A stretch of DNA of 64,000 nt, taken from contig NZ_JDTH01000002.1 in the NCBI RefSeq assembly GCF_000710615.1, forward strand, positions 1,604,082 through 1,668,081, given 5' to 3'. The translations under genes and the position numbers were made by a program. The stretch comes from Haladaptatus cibarius D43 (GTDB taxonomy: Archaea > Halobacteriota > Halobacteria > Halobacteriales > Haladaptataceae). Shown one piece after another: positions 35,223 to 43,935 of the stretch. The notes below the pieces were generated by a model. That model was given only the letters and a program-made list of their open reading frames with translations, ran no database searches and had not been told where the DNA came from. The first letter of the stretch is position 1. Every line of letters begins with the position of its first letter.

Positions 35223-36056
35223 ATGAGCGACGAGGCAGGTCGCGCGTTCGTACCCGGACACGTCACGGGGTTTTTCAGCATCCACGAGGCAGACGACCCC
35301 AAACAGGCCGGGTCGCGTGGAGCAGGACTGACGCTTTCAGAAGGCGTAACTGTGACCGTCGAACCCGCAAAAGAGGCGAGCATTGAACTGAACGGGGAGT
35401 TTGCGGCGGTCGAATCCGGGCGACGAGTTCTCGACGCACTGGATGTAACGGCGCGAGTTTCGGCGCGAACCGACCTGCCGCTCGGCGCAGGATTCGGCGT
35501 TTCCGGCGCGCTCGCACTCGGAACTGCGTTCGCCGCGAACGATGCGTTCGACCGCGGACGGTCGGAAAACGAACTCGTAACGCTCGCACACGGGGCGGAA
35601 GTCAAAGCCGGTACCGGGCTTGGAGACGTGGTAGCACAGGCCCGCGGCGGAATCCCAATCCGACTCGAACCCGGCGCACCGGAGTACAACCGCCTCGACG
35701 GTATTCCGATGCGAACACGAATCGAATACTGCTCGCTCGGCGAACTTTCGACCGCCGAGGTGCTTTCGGGAAGAACCGACCAACTTTCGAAGGCAGGCGT
35801 GGAGTCTCTCGTCGCGCTGGTGAACGAACCGACGCTGGACACGTTTATGAACCAATCAAGGATTTTCGCCGAGGAAACCGGCCTGCTCACGGACGAAGTG
35901 CGCGAGGTAATCGAGGACGTCCACGATGCCGGAGGACAGGCCTCGATGGCCATGCTCGGCGAAACCGTGTTCGCCATCGGAACTGGGCTTTCCGATGCGG
36001 GATACGACGCAGAAACCTGCGAAACCCACCACGCCGGAGCGACACTGCTGGACTGA
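35223..36056 (+). CDS. Pantoate kinase (GHMP family)
   Basis: Phosphorylates pantoate to 4-phosphopantoate, the archaeal route to CoA that replaces bacterial pantothenate synthetase and kinase. The 277-residue protein shows the opening FVPGHVTGFFSIHEADDP, the GHMP phosphate loop DLPLGAGFGVSGALALG and the late GGQASMAMLGETVFAI motif, the pattern of archaeal PoK. The next gene downstream, phosphopantothenate synthetase, performs the following step. The gap between them is 566 nt and contains a dispersed element, so they may not be one transcript. Confidence 0.93.
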   Translation: MSDEAGRAFVPGHVTGFFSIHEADDPKQAGSRGAGLTLSEGVTVTVEPAKEASIELNGEFAAVESGRRVLDALDVTARVSARTDLPLGAGFGVSGALALGTAFAANDAFDRGRSENELVTLAHGAEVKAGTGLGDVVAQARGGIPIRLEPGAPEYNRLDGIPMRTRIEYCSLGELSTAEVLSGRTDQLSKAGVESLVALVNEPTLDTFMNQSRIFAEETGLLTDEVREVIEDVHDAGGQASMAMLGETVFAIGTGLSDAGYDAETCETHHAGATLLD

Positions 36057-36104
36057 GTTGTTGTCGGATAGTGAATTTCCTCGGTTAACTTGGCGCTTGG
36101 ATTT

Positions 36105-36520
36105 CCATGTGGCGCGCGCTGCCGAGACTGTGAGGACACGTCGTCCGAATTGTCTCGCTGAAGCGTACGAGGGATGAGGCTTGCGAGACGCGAAACGACT
36201 CGCTGACCTGTGGCCGTGGCCCGCAGGTATCGCGACGAAGTTCTCGTGAGCGGCGAAGGAGTGAACGAGAGCACGAAGAGCTTGCGCTTCCGGAGTGAAA
36301 AACGCAATCGGTTGGGGGAGGCGGGTGGCGAACGAGATTTCTTCGAAATCTCGAACGCGAGTAGCGCGGAACGCAGTCCCGCGGACAGTCGAGCGGCGAA
36401 GCCGCGAGACGACGGTGCAACCGCGAGCAGGCAGTGCGGAGGCGGAGCGGTTTGATTGGAGTCGGCAACTGCCAACCAGTAGAGAGAGTTGAAAAGTGCG
36501 AGCAGTTGCCGACTCCACAT
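36105..36520 (+). repeat. Dispersed hairpin element, copy 4 (enlarged)
   Basis: It begins CCATGTGGCGCGCGC and forms a stem CGAGAC (36123-36128) with GTCTCG (36152-36157) around GA-GGAC-ACGTC-GTCC-GA. GTACGAGGGATGA follows. About 150 nt of different GC-rich sequence then comes before the shared AATCGGTTGGGGGAGG block; later come GTGCAACCGCGAG, GCGGAGCGGTTTGATTGGAG and the 15-bp inverted repeat. It is longer than the other copies, as if sequence had been inserted. Confidence 0.75.
36458..36516. repeat. Perfect 15-bp inverted repeat
   Basis: GGAGTCGGCAACTGC (36458-36472) and GCAGTTGCCGACTCC (36502-36516), with 29 nt between them. GGAGTCGGCAAC also ends dispersed copy 2. Confidence 0.8.
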
Positions 36521-36593
36521 ACCGCCACAAACTCAGTCACGAGAAACACGGTTCGCAACCCTCACGAAGAAACCGGAAATAAAACCATGTCCG

Positions 36594-36600
36594 TTTTTAG
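36594..36600 (+). promoter_or_regulatory. TATA-like box for phosphopantothenate synthetase
   Basis: TTTTTAG is centred 26 nt before the ATG at 36623. This decides between that ATG and the earlier in-frame ATG at 36587, which would lie upstream of the box. Confidence 0.6.
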
Positions 36601-36622
36601 CGCTCACTTCGCAGAAGAGGGT

Positions 36623-37366
36623 ATGACCGACGAGGTGGAGATTCCGGAAGATCATCCGCGCTACCAATCGCTTCTCACGCGCCATCGAATCGAGGAGGGT
36701 GTCGAAAAAGGCATCACGAGCAAACAGGGCCTCATCGCGGAGGGCCGCGGCGAGTCGTTCGACTACTTGTTGGGGGAAGAAACCCTTCCGAGTGCGGACG
36801 AAGCGGAACGGGCGGCGTCAGCCCAACTGCTTCTCGCGGAGCACGCCGTTCTCTCCGTGAATGGAAACGTCGCGGCGCTGGTTCCCGGCGAAATCGTAGA
36901 ACTCGCCGAAGCGACGGGCGCGGACATCGAAGTGAACCTGTTCAATCGCACGGACGAGCGGATGCAGGCTATCGCCGACCATCTGCGCGAACACGGTGCC
37001 GAGGAGGTCAAAGGACTCACCGCGGACGCCCGAATCCCCGGCTTGGAACACGAACGCGGAAAGGTGGACGAGGACGGAATCTACAGCGCGGACGTAGTGT
37101 TGGTTCCGCTGGAAGACGGTGACCGCGCCGAGGCGCTCGCCGAAATGGGGAAGACGGAACTCGTCATCGACCTGAATCCACTCTCGCGCTCGCCGCGAAC
37201 CGCCGCGATTCCGATTATCGACAACATCATGCGAGCGGTGCCGAACATGACCGCCCACGCGCGCAACCTTGCCGATGCGTCTCCTGACGAACTGAAAGCG
37301 ATTGTCGAAGGTTTCGACCGCGAGACGGCGCTGAAAGAAGCGGAAAACGCGATTCGAGATATTTAG
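36623..37366 (+). CDS. 4-phosphopantoate--beta-alanine ligase (phosphopantothenate synthetase)
   Basis: Joins 4-phosphopantoate and beta-alanine with ATP to make 4-phosphopantothenate, the step after pantoate kinase in archaeal CoA synthesis. The 247-residue protein begins EIPEDHPRYQSLLTRHRIEE and shows GITSKQGLIAEGRGESFDYL, AALVPGEIVELAEATGADIE, DLNPLSRSPRTA and IPIIDNIMRAVPNM, the DUF137/PPS family blocks. Start chosen from the TATA spacing and the family N-terminus. It would use beta-alanine possibly made by the decarboxylase at 5.8-6.9 kb. Confidence 0.94.
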   Translation: MTDEVEIPEDHPRYQSLLTRHRIEEGVEKGITSKQGLIAEGRGESFDYLLGEETLPSADEAERAASAQLLLAEHAVLSVNGNVAALVPGEIVELAEATGADIEVNLFNRTDERMQAIADHLREHGAEEVKGLTADARIPGLEHERGKVDEDGIYSADVVLVPLEDGDRAEALAEMGKTELVIDLNPLSRSPRTAAIPIIDNIMRAVPNMTAHARNLADASPDELKAIVEGFDRETALKEAENAIRDI

Positions 37367-37585
37367 CGACTAAGCCGACGATTTTCAGGAGACGGCTGTG
37401 ACGAAGTAGAATGGGTTGGTTTTGATAGCAAATCGTGGTTCGATGAACGTTGGTGCCTCGAAAACCAGAGCGACTGCGACCGCCGAAGTCATGTATTCGT
37501 ATTCTCGAACACGGTAGAGAAAATCTAAATCGTCGCCACAATCTCTACCCTCGACCACTAAAATCCGCGACACAGAAAGCGATAC

Positions 37586-38818
37586 TCAGACAGGAAGTTG
37601 TTCTTTGACGAATCGCTTCAGCAGTGGAATGTCCTCCCAGTGAAGCAGTTCCAAGATACCGAGAATCTTCCCGGAATTTGCTTTGCTTCGCACATCGTCG
37701 CCGATTCGTTTCAGGTCACGAACCAGCGTATCGTAGCGTTCGTTTTCGGCGAGGTAGAGCAGTTGCGTCATGAGCAGACGGGTGCGCATTTGCGGGGCAA
37801 CGTCGCCGTGCCAGAGTTTGTTGTAGATGGACATCTTGTCGGCGGAGGTGTCGGATTCGGCGGTCATGAAACAACGGTCGGCGGTTATCGCGGCGGCGCG
37901 GCCGGATTTCATACCCGTATGGATTCCCTCGCCCCAGAGCGGGTCGACGGTCGGAACCGTATCCCCGATTGCCATGAAGTTGTCCGTGCTGAGGCCGCCC
38001 GGCATCTGGATGTGTGCCGACCCGCGGTGCTGTTTGCCCGCGATTCGCTCGGCACTCTCGAATCGTGGGTCGTTGTCGAGCCAGTATTGCATGTAGTCGT
38101 CGATGCCCATGCCCTCCTTCGCGTAATCGTGGTGGCTCTCGTTCTGGATGTAACAGAGGCCGACCTTCGCGGTGTCTTCCCCGGTGTGGAAAATCCACGA
38201 GTATCCGCCCGGCGCGAGTTCGTGGTCGAGGCGGAGCATCATCGCGTCCGTGAGGTCTGCGTAGCCGTCACAATCCATATCGACGCCTTCCAGTTCGTAC
38301 TCGATGCCGATAGCCTGCTTTTCCCGTTTGAGGTTGCTCACGCCGAGGCTCTTTGCGAGGGGCGCACTCGGGCCGGTCGCGTCGATGATGATGTCGCCGT
38401 ACACTTCGTGATTCCCGCTGTGTCGAACGCCGACGATGTCGTTGCCCTCCATGATGGGCTTCGAGACGCGCGAGTTGAACCAGTATTCGGCCCCCTCTTC
38501 TCGACTATCCTCGACCAAAAATCGCTTGAAGTCAGCGAATTCGAGGACTGCTCCGGGCTGTTCTTGCACGAAATGTTCGTTCGGCGATTCGAGGACGACG
38601 TTGTCGGTGTAGTTCATCACCACATCGTCTGGAATCCCGAACGCGGCCATCATCGAGGAGAACGTTCCCGCAGTGGATTTGTTGCTCTGTTTCGGGAATT
38701 CGTCTTCGCCCTCGACTTCGAGGACGACCACGTCGTGCCCGCGCTGGGCCAAATCCCGCGCGCACTGCGCACCGGCAGGGCCAGCACCGGCAACGACGAC
38801 GTCGAAATGCTCGGTCAT
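37586..38818 (-). CDS. Geranylgeranyl reductase family protein (digeranylgeranylglycerophospholipid reductase)
   Basis: FAD-dependent enzyme that saturates the isoprenoid chains of archaeal lipids. The 410-residue protein begins with the dinucleotide fold VVVAGAGPAGAQCARDLA, has VVVLEVEGEDEFP, the family block WGEGIHTGMKSGRAAA after GDTVPTVDPL, and conserved GGYSWIFHTGEDTAKVGL. It therefore matches the haloarchaeal GGR group. The start codon overlaps the stop of a 46-codon upstream frame (ATGA). The preceding step of the pathway, GGGP synthase, is encoded 6 kb to the left. Confidence 0.92.
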   Translation of the reverse strand: MTEHFDVVVAGAGPAGAQCARDLAQRGHDVVVLEVEGEDEFPKQSNKSTAGTFSSMMAAFGIPDDVVMNYTDNVVLESPNEHFVQEQPGAVLEFADFKRFLVEDSREEGAEYWFNSRVSKPIMEGNDIVGVRHSGNHEVYGDIIIDATGPSAPLAKSLGVSNLKREKQAIGIEYELEGVDMDCDGYADLTDAMMLRLDHELAPGGYSWIFHTGEDTAKVGLCYIQNESHHDYAKEGMGIDDYMQYWLDNDPRFESAERIAGKQHRGSAHIQMPGGLSTDNFMAIGDTVPTVDPLWGEGIHTGMKSGRAAAITADRCFMTAESDTSADKMSIYNKLWHGDVAPQMRTRLLMTQLLYLAENERYDTLVRDLKRIGDDVRSKANSGKILGILELLHWEDIPLLKRFVKEQLPV

Positions 38819-38955
38819 AATCGTCCCTCAGTGTCACAGAAAGAGGAGGTTTTCCGTTCTATTCTGGGAACTCGCCCCGGTAAGTCGAAATCGACCGACC
38901 CGGCAAAATGGCGTCCCACGCCACCGATGGCAATGTCGCATGTTTCCGCAGTCAT
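38815..38955 (-). CDS. Candidate 46-residue upstream ORF overlapping the GG reductase gene
   Basis: On the minus strand an ATG at 38955 opens a 46-codon frame (begins MTAETCDIAIGGVGRH, ends SSFCDTEGRL). Its TGA overlaps the reductase ATG in ATGA. A strong TATA box (TTTTTTATG on the minus strand, 38981-38990) is centred 29-30 nt before this ATG, and nothing similar precedes the reductase ATG itself. The transcript is therefore likely leaderless with this frame as its first cistron. The sequence is not recognised. It may be a microprotein or a control frame that couples translation of the reductase. Confidence 0.5.
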   Translation of the reverse strand: MTAETCDIAIGGVGRHFAGSVDFDLPGRVPRIERKTSSFCDTEGRL

Positions 38956-38980
38956 CTTGACACGGTGTTACTGTCCATAT

Positions 38981-38990
38981 CATAAAAAAC
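38981..38990 (-). promoter_or_regulatory. TATA box before the uORF-GG reductase pair
   Basis: Reads GTTTTTTATG on the minus strand, 29-30 nt before the ATG at 38955. The rest of the 366-nt gap (38991-39184) shows no gene. Confidence 0.6.
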
Positions 38991-39184
38991 AGACGCAAAC
39001 GCCCCCGAGAATGAGCGAATGAGTCGCATGGAAGAGGGCAGAAATCGGCTAAAAACGGGGAATCAATCACGAAGTCCGTGAATCGAACTGGGAAAGACAG
39101 GAGAGATGAAAGAGATCGTCGTGGCTCTGGGCGAGAGGATACAGACGAAACAAAAATAACGGTACGCTACTGCGTGTGTGCCGC

Positions 39185-40048
39185 TCAGTAGAACTCGCGC
39201 ACGAGGTCCATCGCGTCCTCGGGCGCACCGTCGGGAATCTCGGACATGTTGCCCTCGATACCGTGGAGTTCGCTGTACGGAACACTATCCTCGTCCTGAT
39301 AGATGACGCCTTGGTACTCCTTGTCCGCGTCGAGGATTTTCTCCTTTGCGGCGTCGTAGTCGTTCGAGTCGTGGTCTTCGTCCGCGAGGTCAACGATAGC
39401 GTCGCGGAAGTAGTCGTAGGTGTCCACGTCGTTGAACGTGACACACGGCGAGAAGACGTTTACGAAGCCGAAGCCGTCGTGCTCGATTGCCTTCTGCACG
39501 ATTTCGGCGTGACGACGCGCATCAGTCGAGAACGACTGGGCGATAAACGTCGCACCGGCGGAGAGCGCGAGGGCGAGCGGGTTGACCGGCGGCTGTTTCG
39601 GGCCTTCCGGCGTCGTGCTCGTCTCGAAGTCTTCGCGGCTGGTCGGGGATGCCTGTCCCTTCGTCAAGCCGTAGATGCGGTTGTCCATGACCACGTAGGA
39701 CATGTCCACGTTGCGGCGAACCGCGTGGATGAAGTGACCAGCACCGATGGAGTAACCGTCACCGTCGCCGCCCGCGACCATCACTTCGAGGTCTGGGTTG
39801 GCGAGTTTGACGCCCGTTCCGACGGGAAGCGCACGTCCGTGAACGCCGTGGATGGCGTAGGAGTGCATGAACGTCCCGATTTTACCGGAACAGCCGATAC
39901 CGGCGACCACGAACGTGTTGTCCGGGTCGTTGCCGGTTTCGGCGAGCGCTTTCATCATCCCGTTCATCGTCCCGAAGTCCCCGCAACCGGGGCACCACGT
40001 GGGCTGTTTGTCCGACTTGAAGTCGGTGAATCGAACGTCTGAGCTCAT
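39185..40048 (-). CDS. korB: 2-oxoacid:ferredoxin oxidoreductase beta subunit
   Basis: TPP-binding subunit of a 2-oxoacid:ferredoxin oxidoreductase, which oxidises a 2-oxoacid and CoA to acyl-CoA, CO2 and reduced ferredoxin. The 287 residues show WCPGCGDFG and GIGCSGKIG (iron-sulfur cysteines), the HSYAIHGVHGRALPVGTG block, and the TPP motif VAGGDGDGYSIGAGHFIHA with MDNRIYGLTKGQ. The start overlaps the alpha-subunit stop by 4 nt (ATGA), so subunits are translated together. Haloarchaea have pyruvate- and 2-oxoglutarate-specific pairs; the sequence fits the Kor type best, but I cannot prove the substrate. Confidence 0.9.
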   Translation of the reverse strand: MSSDVRFTDFKSDKQPTWCPGCGDFGTMNGMMKALAETGNDPDNTFVVAGIGCSGKIGTFMHSYAIHGVHGRALPVGTGVKLANPDLEVMVAGGDGDGYSIGAGHFIHAVRRNVDMSYVVMDNRIYGLTKGQASPTSREDFETSTTPEGPKQPPVNPLALALSAGATFIAQSFSTDARRHAEIVQKAIEHDGFGFVNVFSPCVTFNDVDTYDYFRDAIVDLADEDHDSNDYDAAKEKILDADKEYQGVIYQDEDSVPYSELHGIEGNMSEIPDGAPEDAMDLVREFY

Positions 40049-41799
40049 GCTGTTACCTCCTCTCCGAGTTTCGCCTTGATTTCGTCGGCCAGTTCGTCTG
40101 CCTTGAACCGGATTCCATTGTACTTGTTAATTCGCTCGACGCGGGTAAGGGTGTCGTGCTCGATGACGTTGGCGAACTGCCCCGTCTCGTTACACTCGAC
40201 CACGATGACCTCGTCCGCGGCCTCTACGTCTTCTGTCAGGTCGGGACGCGGGAAGATGTACGGGACCGAGAGGAATCGAACGCTGACGTCGTCGTCTTCG
40301 AGGAAGCCGAGGGCTTCGCGCATCGGCCCTTCGTTCGAACCCCACGAGATGACGAGCGTATCCGAATCCGAGTCACCGAACTCGCGGGGACTCAGGTCTT
40401 CTTTTTCCTCGGCCGTCTCGACCTTGCGGTTTCGCTTGTCAACCTGCTCGACGCGGGTTTCCGTGTCCTCGGTACGGCGACCGAGCGAGTTGTGTTCCAA
40501 ACCGGTGGACATGTGTGCGCCACCCGTCGTTCCGGGGAAGGCACGTGGGCTGATTCCGTCCGCGGTCGGGAAGTGCGGTTGAAAACGACCCTGTTCGTCC
40601 GTCCACGCCTCGATGTCGTTCTCGTCCACGATTTTGCCGCGGTCAACTTCGACGGCGTCCATGTCGAACTCCTCGGGGGAGAACGTCTGTTCCGTGACCG
40701 CCATTGCGAGGTCGGCCAGCAGGAACACCGGCGTCTGATACTTCTCGGCGAAGTTGAACGCTTCGATGGTCTTCTGGAAACACTCCGAGACGGTCGTCGG
40801 TGCGACGACGAATCGAGGAATCTCGCCGTGACCGCCGTACAGCGTCATGTTCAGGTCGCCCTGCTCTTGCTTGGTCGGCATCCCGGTCGATGGGCCGGAG
40901 CGCATCACGTCAACGATGACGAGCGGCGTCTCGCTCTGTGCGACGAGGCCGAACGTCTCGGTCATCAGGTCGATACCAGGGCCGGACGTGGCCGTCATCG
41001 AGCGCGCTCCTGCGCGTGCCGCGCCGAGCGCCATGTTGATGGCGGACAGTTCGTCTTCGGCCTGTACCACGGTGCCGCCGAAGTGCTGGATACGACCCAT
41101 GAGGTACTCCATCACGTTGGTCGCGGGAGTGATGGGGTAGCCCGAGTAGAATCGGCATCCGGCGGCAAGAGCGCCCATACCGATTGCCTCGTCACCGTTG
41201 AGTAGGACGTAGTCGTTGTCCGTCGTCTCGATGTCGTAGGCGAAGTCGTGGTCGTACTCCTCTTGCACGTACTCTTCGCCGAGACGGGCGGCTTCTTTGT
41301 TGTTCTCGACGATTGCCTCTCCCTTGGCACCGAACTTCTTGTCCAGTGCGCTGTCGAGATTCTCGATTGGGAACTGCGCCACTTCACAGGCCGCGCCGAG
41401 TGCGACTGTGTTCTGCATGATGGCACCGCCAGCATCTTCGGCGAGTCGGCGAAGCGGAACGGACAGCCCGATCATCTCACCGGGGATGTCCACGTCTTCC
41501 ATTTCCGTGCGCTCCCCGTCGTAGATAATGACGCTGTCTTCGTGCAGTTCGTCTAAGTTCTCGTCTATCGTCCGCTGGGTGAGCGCCACGAGAATGTCCA
41601 ATCTATCGACGACGCTCTCGACTTGGTCCGTAGACGACCGGATTTTGTACGCGGTGTATCCTCCTCGGATACGGGACGCGAAGTCCTTCGACGTGAAGAC
41701 GTGTCGCCCCGCGCGGGAGAGTGCCTGCGCGAAAATTTTCCCGGTCGAATCGATTCCATCGCCGGCTTCGCCGCCGATGGCCCAGTTCAGGTCTTGCAT
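40045..41799 (-). CDS. korA: 2-oxoacid:ferredoxin oxidoreductase alpha subunit (gamma-alpha fusion)
   Basis: A 584-residue fused gamma-alpha subunit. The gamma domain (about 1-185) reads WAIGGEAGDGIDSTGKIFAQ and IRGGYTAYKIR. The alpha domain shows FYSGYPITPATNVMEYL, QAEDELSAINMALGAARAG, SMTATSGPGIDLMTE and MRSGPSTGMPTKQEQGDL. With KorB it forms the two-subunit archaeal enzyme that feeds ferredoxin with electrons. The start MQDLNWAIGGEAG is set by homology; the frame upstream is open but unlike the family. A T-rich TTTTTGAT lies about 25-30 nt upstream on the minus strand. It is divergent from the flavin reductase gene. Confidence 0.93.
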   Translation of the reverse strand: MQDLNWAIGGEAGDGIDSTGKIFAQALSRAGRHVFTSKDFASRIRGGYTAYKIRSSTDQVESVVDRLDILVALTQRTIDENLDELHEDSVIIYDGERTEMEDVDIPGEMIGLSVPLRRLAEDAGGAIMQNTVALGAACEVAQFPIENLDSALDKKFGAKGEAIVENNKEAARLGEEYVQEEYDHDFAYDIETTDNDYVLLNGDEAIGMGALAAGCRFYSGYPITPATNVMEYLMGRIQHFGGTVVQAEDELSAINMALGAARAGARSMTATSGPGIDLMTETFGLVAQSETPLVIVDVMRSGPSTGMPTKQEQGDLNMTLYGGHGEIPRFVVAPTTVSECFQKTIEAFNFAEKYQTPVFLLADLAMAVTEQTFSPEEFDMDAVEVDRGKIVDENDIEAWTDEQGRFQPHFPTADGISPRAFPGTTGGAHMSTGLEHNSLGRRTEDTETRVEQVDKRNRKVETAEEKEDLSPREFGDSDSDTLVISWGSNEGPMREALGFLEDDDVSVRFLSVPYIFPRPDLTEDVEAADEVIVVECNETGQFANVIEHDTLTRVERINKYNGIRFKADELADEIKAKLGEEVTA

Positions 41800-41893
41800 C
41801 ACTGCTACGCTACCCGGTGACAAATCAAAAACCTTCTGAAGCAGACCCGCCAGCACGCGAAACACTTTGGCGGAAAAGATCAAACAGATAGCT

Positions 41894-42532
41894 ATGGAAG
41901 GCACCGAAATTATCGTGCGAGCGGTACGAACGGTCGGCAACAACACGATTGCACTCGAACTGGAGTCTCCGGCAAAATTCGACGCCCAACCGGGACAGTT
42001 CGTGCAGGTTCGCGGCGAAGTAGATGGCGAGGAAATCACGCGCCACTACACGCTCTCGTCGCCGGACACCGACGGGACGTTCGAAATTACGGTCGGCATC
42101 GACCCCGACGGCGATTTGAGTCCGTGGCTCGCGGAACTGGAATCGGGAGACACCGTCTCCGTCGATGGCCCGTTCGGCCGGTCGTACTACGAAGGAGAAG
42201 AAAGCGTCGTCGTCCTCGCGGGCGGGCCGGGCGTCGGACCAGCCGTCGGCATCGCAGAACGCGCGATTGCCGACGGCGGCGAGGCCGTGGTCATCTATCA
42301 GGACGACGACCCGGCGCACGAAGAGCGCCTTCGGGAACTCGAAGCCGCGGGTGCAACAGTCGTAGTGACCGCCACACCGCTGGCCGAGGGCGAGGAAGTG
42401 ACGGACGCACTTGAAAGCGCGTCAGGGCAACTGTTCGTCTACGGCTTCGCCGATTTCTTGGAGGAGGCAAATACAGTGCTGACGGCGACCGGTCACGAGC
42501 CAGATGACGCCAAAAGTGAAAATTTCGGCTAA
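41894..42532 (+). CDS. FAD/NAD(P)-binding oxidoreductase of the ferredoxin-reductase type
   Basis: A 212-residue FNR-like flavoprotein. The FAD domain shows the RHYTLSSP motif (R-x-Y-T/S) after QPGQFVQVRGE. The pyridine-nucleotide domain begins VVVLAGGPGVGPAVGIAERA and ends with FVYGFADFLEE. It resembles the electron-transfer subunit of dihydroorotate dehydrogenase (PyrK), but it has no cysteine at all, so the C-terminal [2Fe-2S] site of PyrK is missing. It probably passes electrons between NAD(P)H and a partner protein. The start follows homology and lies 94 nt from the korA start. Confidence 0.85.
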   Translation: MEGTEIIVRAVRTVGNNTIALELESPAKFDAQPGQFVQVRGEVDGEEITRHYTLSSPDTDGTFEITVGIDPDGDLSPWLAELESGDTVSVDGPFGRSYYEGEESVVVLAGGPGVGPAVGIAERAIADGGEAVVIYQDDDPAHEERLRELEAAGATVVVTATPLAEGEEVTDALESASGQLFVYGFADFLEEANTVLTATGHEPDDAKSENFG

Positions 42533-42551
42533 ACCGAAGAAAGCAGTACCC

Positions 42552-42559
42552 TTTTATTA
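42552..42559 (+). promoter_or_regulatory. TATA-like box for the zinc-ribbon/acidic linker gene
   Basis: TTTTATTA is centred 28 nt before the ATG at 42584. Confidence 0.6.
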
Positions 42560-42583
42560 CGGCGTGAAAATAACCCACACCCA

Positions 42584-43492
42584 ATGGGTCTCAGGTGTTC
42601 GCTGCTGGGGCACGATTACGGCGAGTCCGAAATCGAGCGCGAGCGAGAAGAACAAGGCAACGAAGTGGTAGTGACGGTCAGAGAGTTCCAAGAGTGCGCT
42701 CGCTGTGGCGACCAGCAGGTCGTCAGCGAGAACAAAGAGATAACCGCAATCGAGGAACCGGAACCGACGCCGGAACCGATAGCGAGTCGGGAACAGGCAG
42801 AATCGGGTGGACAGACAGAACCAAAACGGCAGTCTGAACCGCGAGGACAGGCGGAACCGGTGAGCATGTCCGAATCGGGAGACGGTGAGGCGGAAATCGT
42901 CTCCGAGACGCAACCGCCAGCAGAGGCGGCATCGGCGCAGGAACCGGTGAGCTTCAACGACGACGATTTCGAACCGCCACAGAGTGCCGAAGAAGACGAC
43001 GGCGTCATCCTTGATGACGACGAGGAAGCGGACGACGACGACACCGGACGCGGACACGGCGAGTGGCCCGACCCCGAAGACACCAACGTCGATGGTGCAG
43101 GGAGCGGAGCGACGGAATGGCCCGACACGGGAATGGAAGACGAAGGCTTCGACGCCGAAGTCGGCGACGGTGGCCGCGCCGACGTGGACTTCGGCGGCGG
43201 ATTGACGCCGGAAAGCGCGCCGGAGACGGACGACGGGACGGAAGTCGTCGAAGCCGAACCGCGCGAGGACACCGGATTCGTCAGGACGACGCGACCGGAA
43301 CCGCAGACCGAAACCGGATTCACTCGTGCACGCGAGGCCCCGAAACCCGACCAAGCCTCGGGATCGAATCCGAACGCAGACCTCATCTGTCCCGAATGTG
43401 GCGAACTCGGCGGCGCAGCGACCGGGTCGTCGCTCCGCGCAGGGGACATCTGTCCCGAATGTCGGCGAGGTTATCTAAGCGAACAAGAGTAA
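42584..43492 (+). CDS. Haloarchaeal protein with terminal zinc-ribbon halves and long acidic linker
   Basis: A 302-residue protein in three parts. The N-terminus MGLRCSLLGHDYGE with CARCGDQQVV (CxxC) resembles a zinc-binding start. The middle (about 55-270) is low-complexity and rich in Glu, Asp, Pro, Gln and Gly, with repeated EP and DD runs. The C-terminus is a zinc ribbon, LICPECGELG then GDICPECRRGYL. It fits the haloarchaeal DUF7093-like group as far as I recall; function unknown. The linker is probably disordered. A DUF5611 gene follows 50 nt downstream. Confidence 0.7.
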   Translation: MGLRCSLLGHDYGESEIEREREEQGNEVVVTVREFQECARCGDQQVVSENKEITAIEEPEPTPEPIASREQAESGGQTEPKRQSEPRGQAEPVSMSESGDGEAEIVSETQPPAEAASAQEPVSFNDDDFEPPQSAEEDDGVILDDDEEADDDDTGRGHGEWPDPEDTNVDGAGSGATEWPDTGMEDEGFDAEVGDGGRADVDFGGGLTPESAPETDDGTEVVEAEPREDTGFVRTTRPEPQTETGFTRAREAPKPDQASGSNPNADLICPECGELGGAATGSSLRAGDICPECRRGYLSEQE

Positions 43493-43542
43493 ACGCGACG
43501 CGAAAAGAGTAAACATCCACCCATCCAATCACGGAGCAACCC

Positions 43543-43935
43543 ATGAAACAGTACAAAATGCGACGCGGTGAGCATCTCGAGGACCGAATGCCCGACCTGA
43601 AAGCCAGCATCGAGGATTACTTCGGCCCGATTACCGGAACCGAGGAGTTCGACGGACACGAACTCTACGTGGTCGAGGAACCGGACAACCCAGTGTTCAA
43701 GCGCATTATCGCAGGCGCGGCATCGTACAGTGGGAAGAAGGACAAACTCGCAGTTGACTTTCAAGAGCGCCCCGCGGAGGATGTCATCGCGGAAGGGAAC
43801 GCGGACGCCGCCGCCGACGCGGTCAGCAAGAAAAACGAGTTCCTTCTCGAAGCGACTGGCCGCGACGCGAAAGCGCGTCGTGACTCTCTAAAACGAACCG
43901 TCGAAGACAAAGCGGACACGCCCGACAACGTCTAA
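43543..43935 (+). CDS. DUF5611 family protein
   Basis: A 130-residue acidic protein beginning MKQYKMRRGEHLEDRMPDLK. The pattern YFGPITGTEEFDGHELYVV and KRIIAGAASYSGKKDKLAVD matches what I recall as the haloarchaeal DUF5611 family; its function is unknown. A short alpha/beta core is followed by a charged helical tail. It overlaps the sepF stop by 4 nt, tail to tail, and so leaves no room for a separate terminator between the two genes. Confidence 0.75.
   Translation: MKQYKMRRGEHLEDRMPDLKASIEDYFGPITGTEEFDGHELYVVEEPDNPVFKRIIAGAASYSGKKDKLAVDFQERPAEDVIAEGNADAAADAVSKKNEFLLEATGRDAKARRDSLKRTVEDKADTPDNV

Larger units (their letters stand above)
36057..36622. other. 566-nt gene-free region with dispersed element
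   Basis: No credible gene. It carries an extended copy of the dispersed hairpin element (about 36105-36520), a terminal 15-bp inverted repeat and, at 36594-36600, the TATA-like box of the downstream gene. Confidence 0.7.

Noticed and set aside
37385-37573. 62-codon frame after the geranylgeranyl reductase gene (minus strand)
   Set aside because: GTG start, low GC at third positions, no recognisable motif and no promoter; treated as intergenic.
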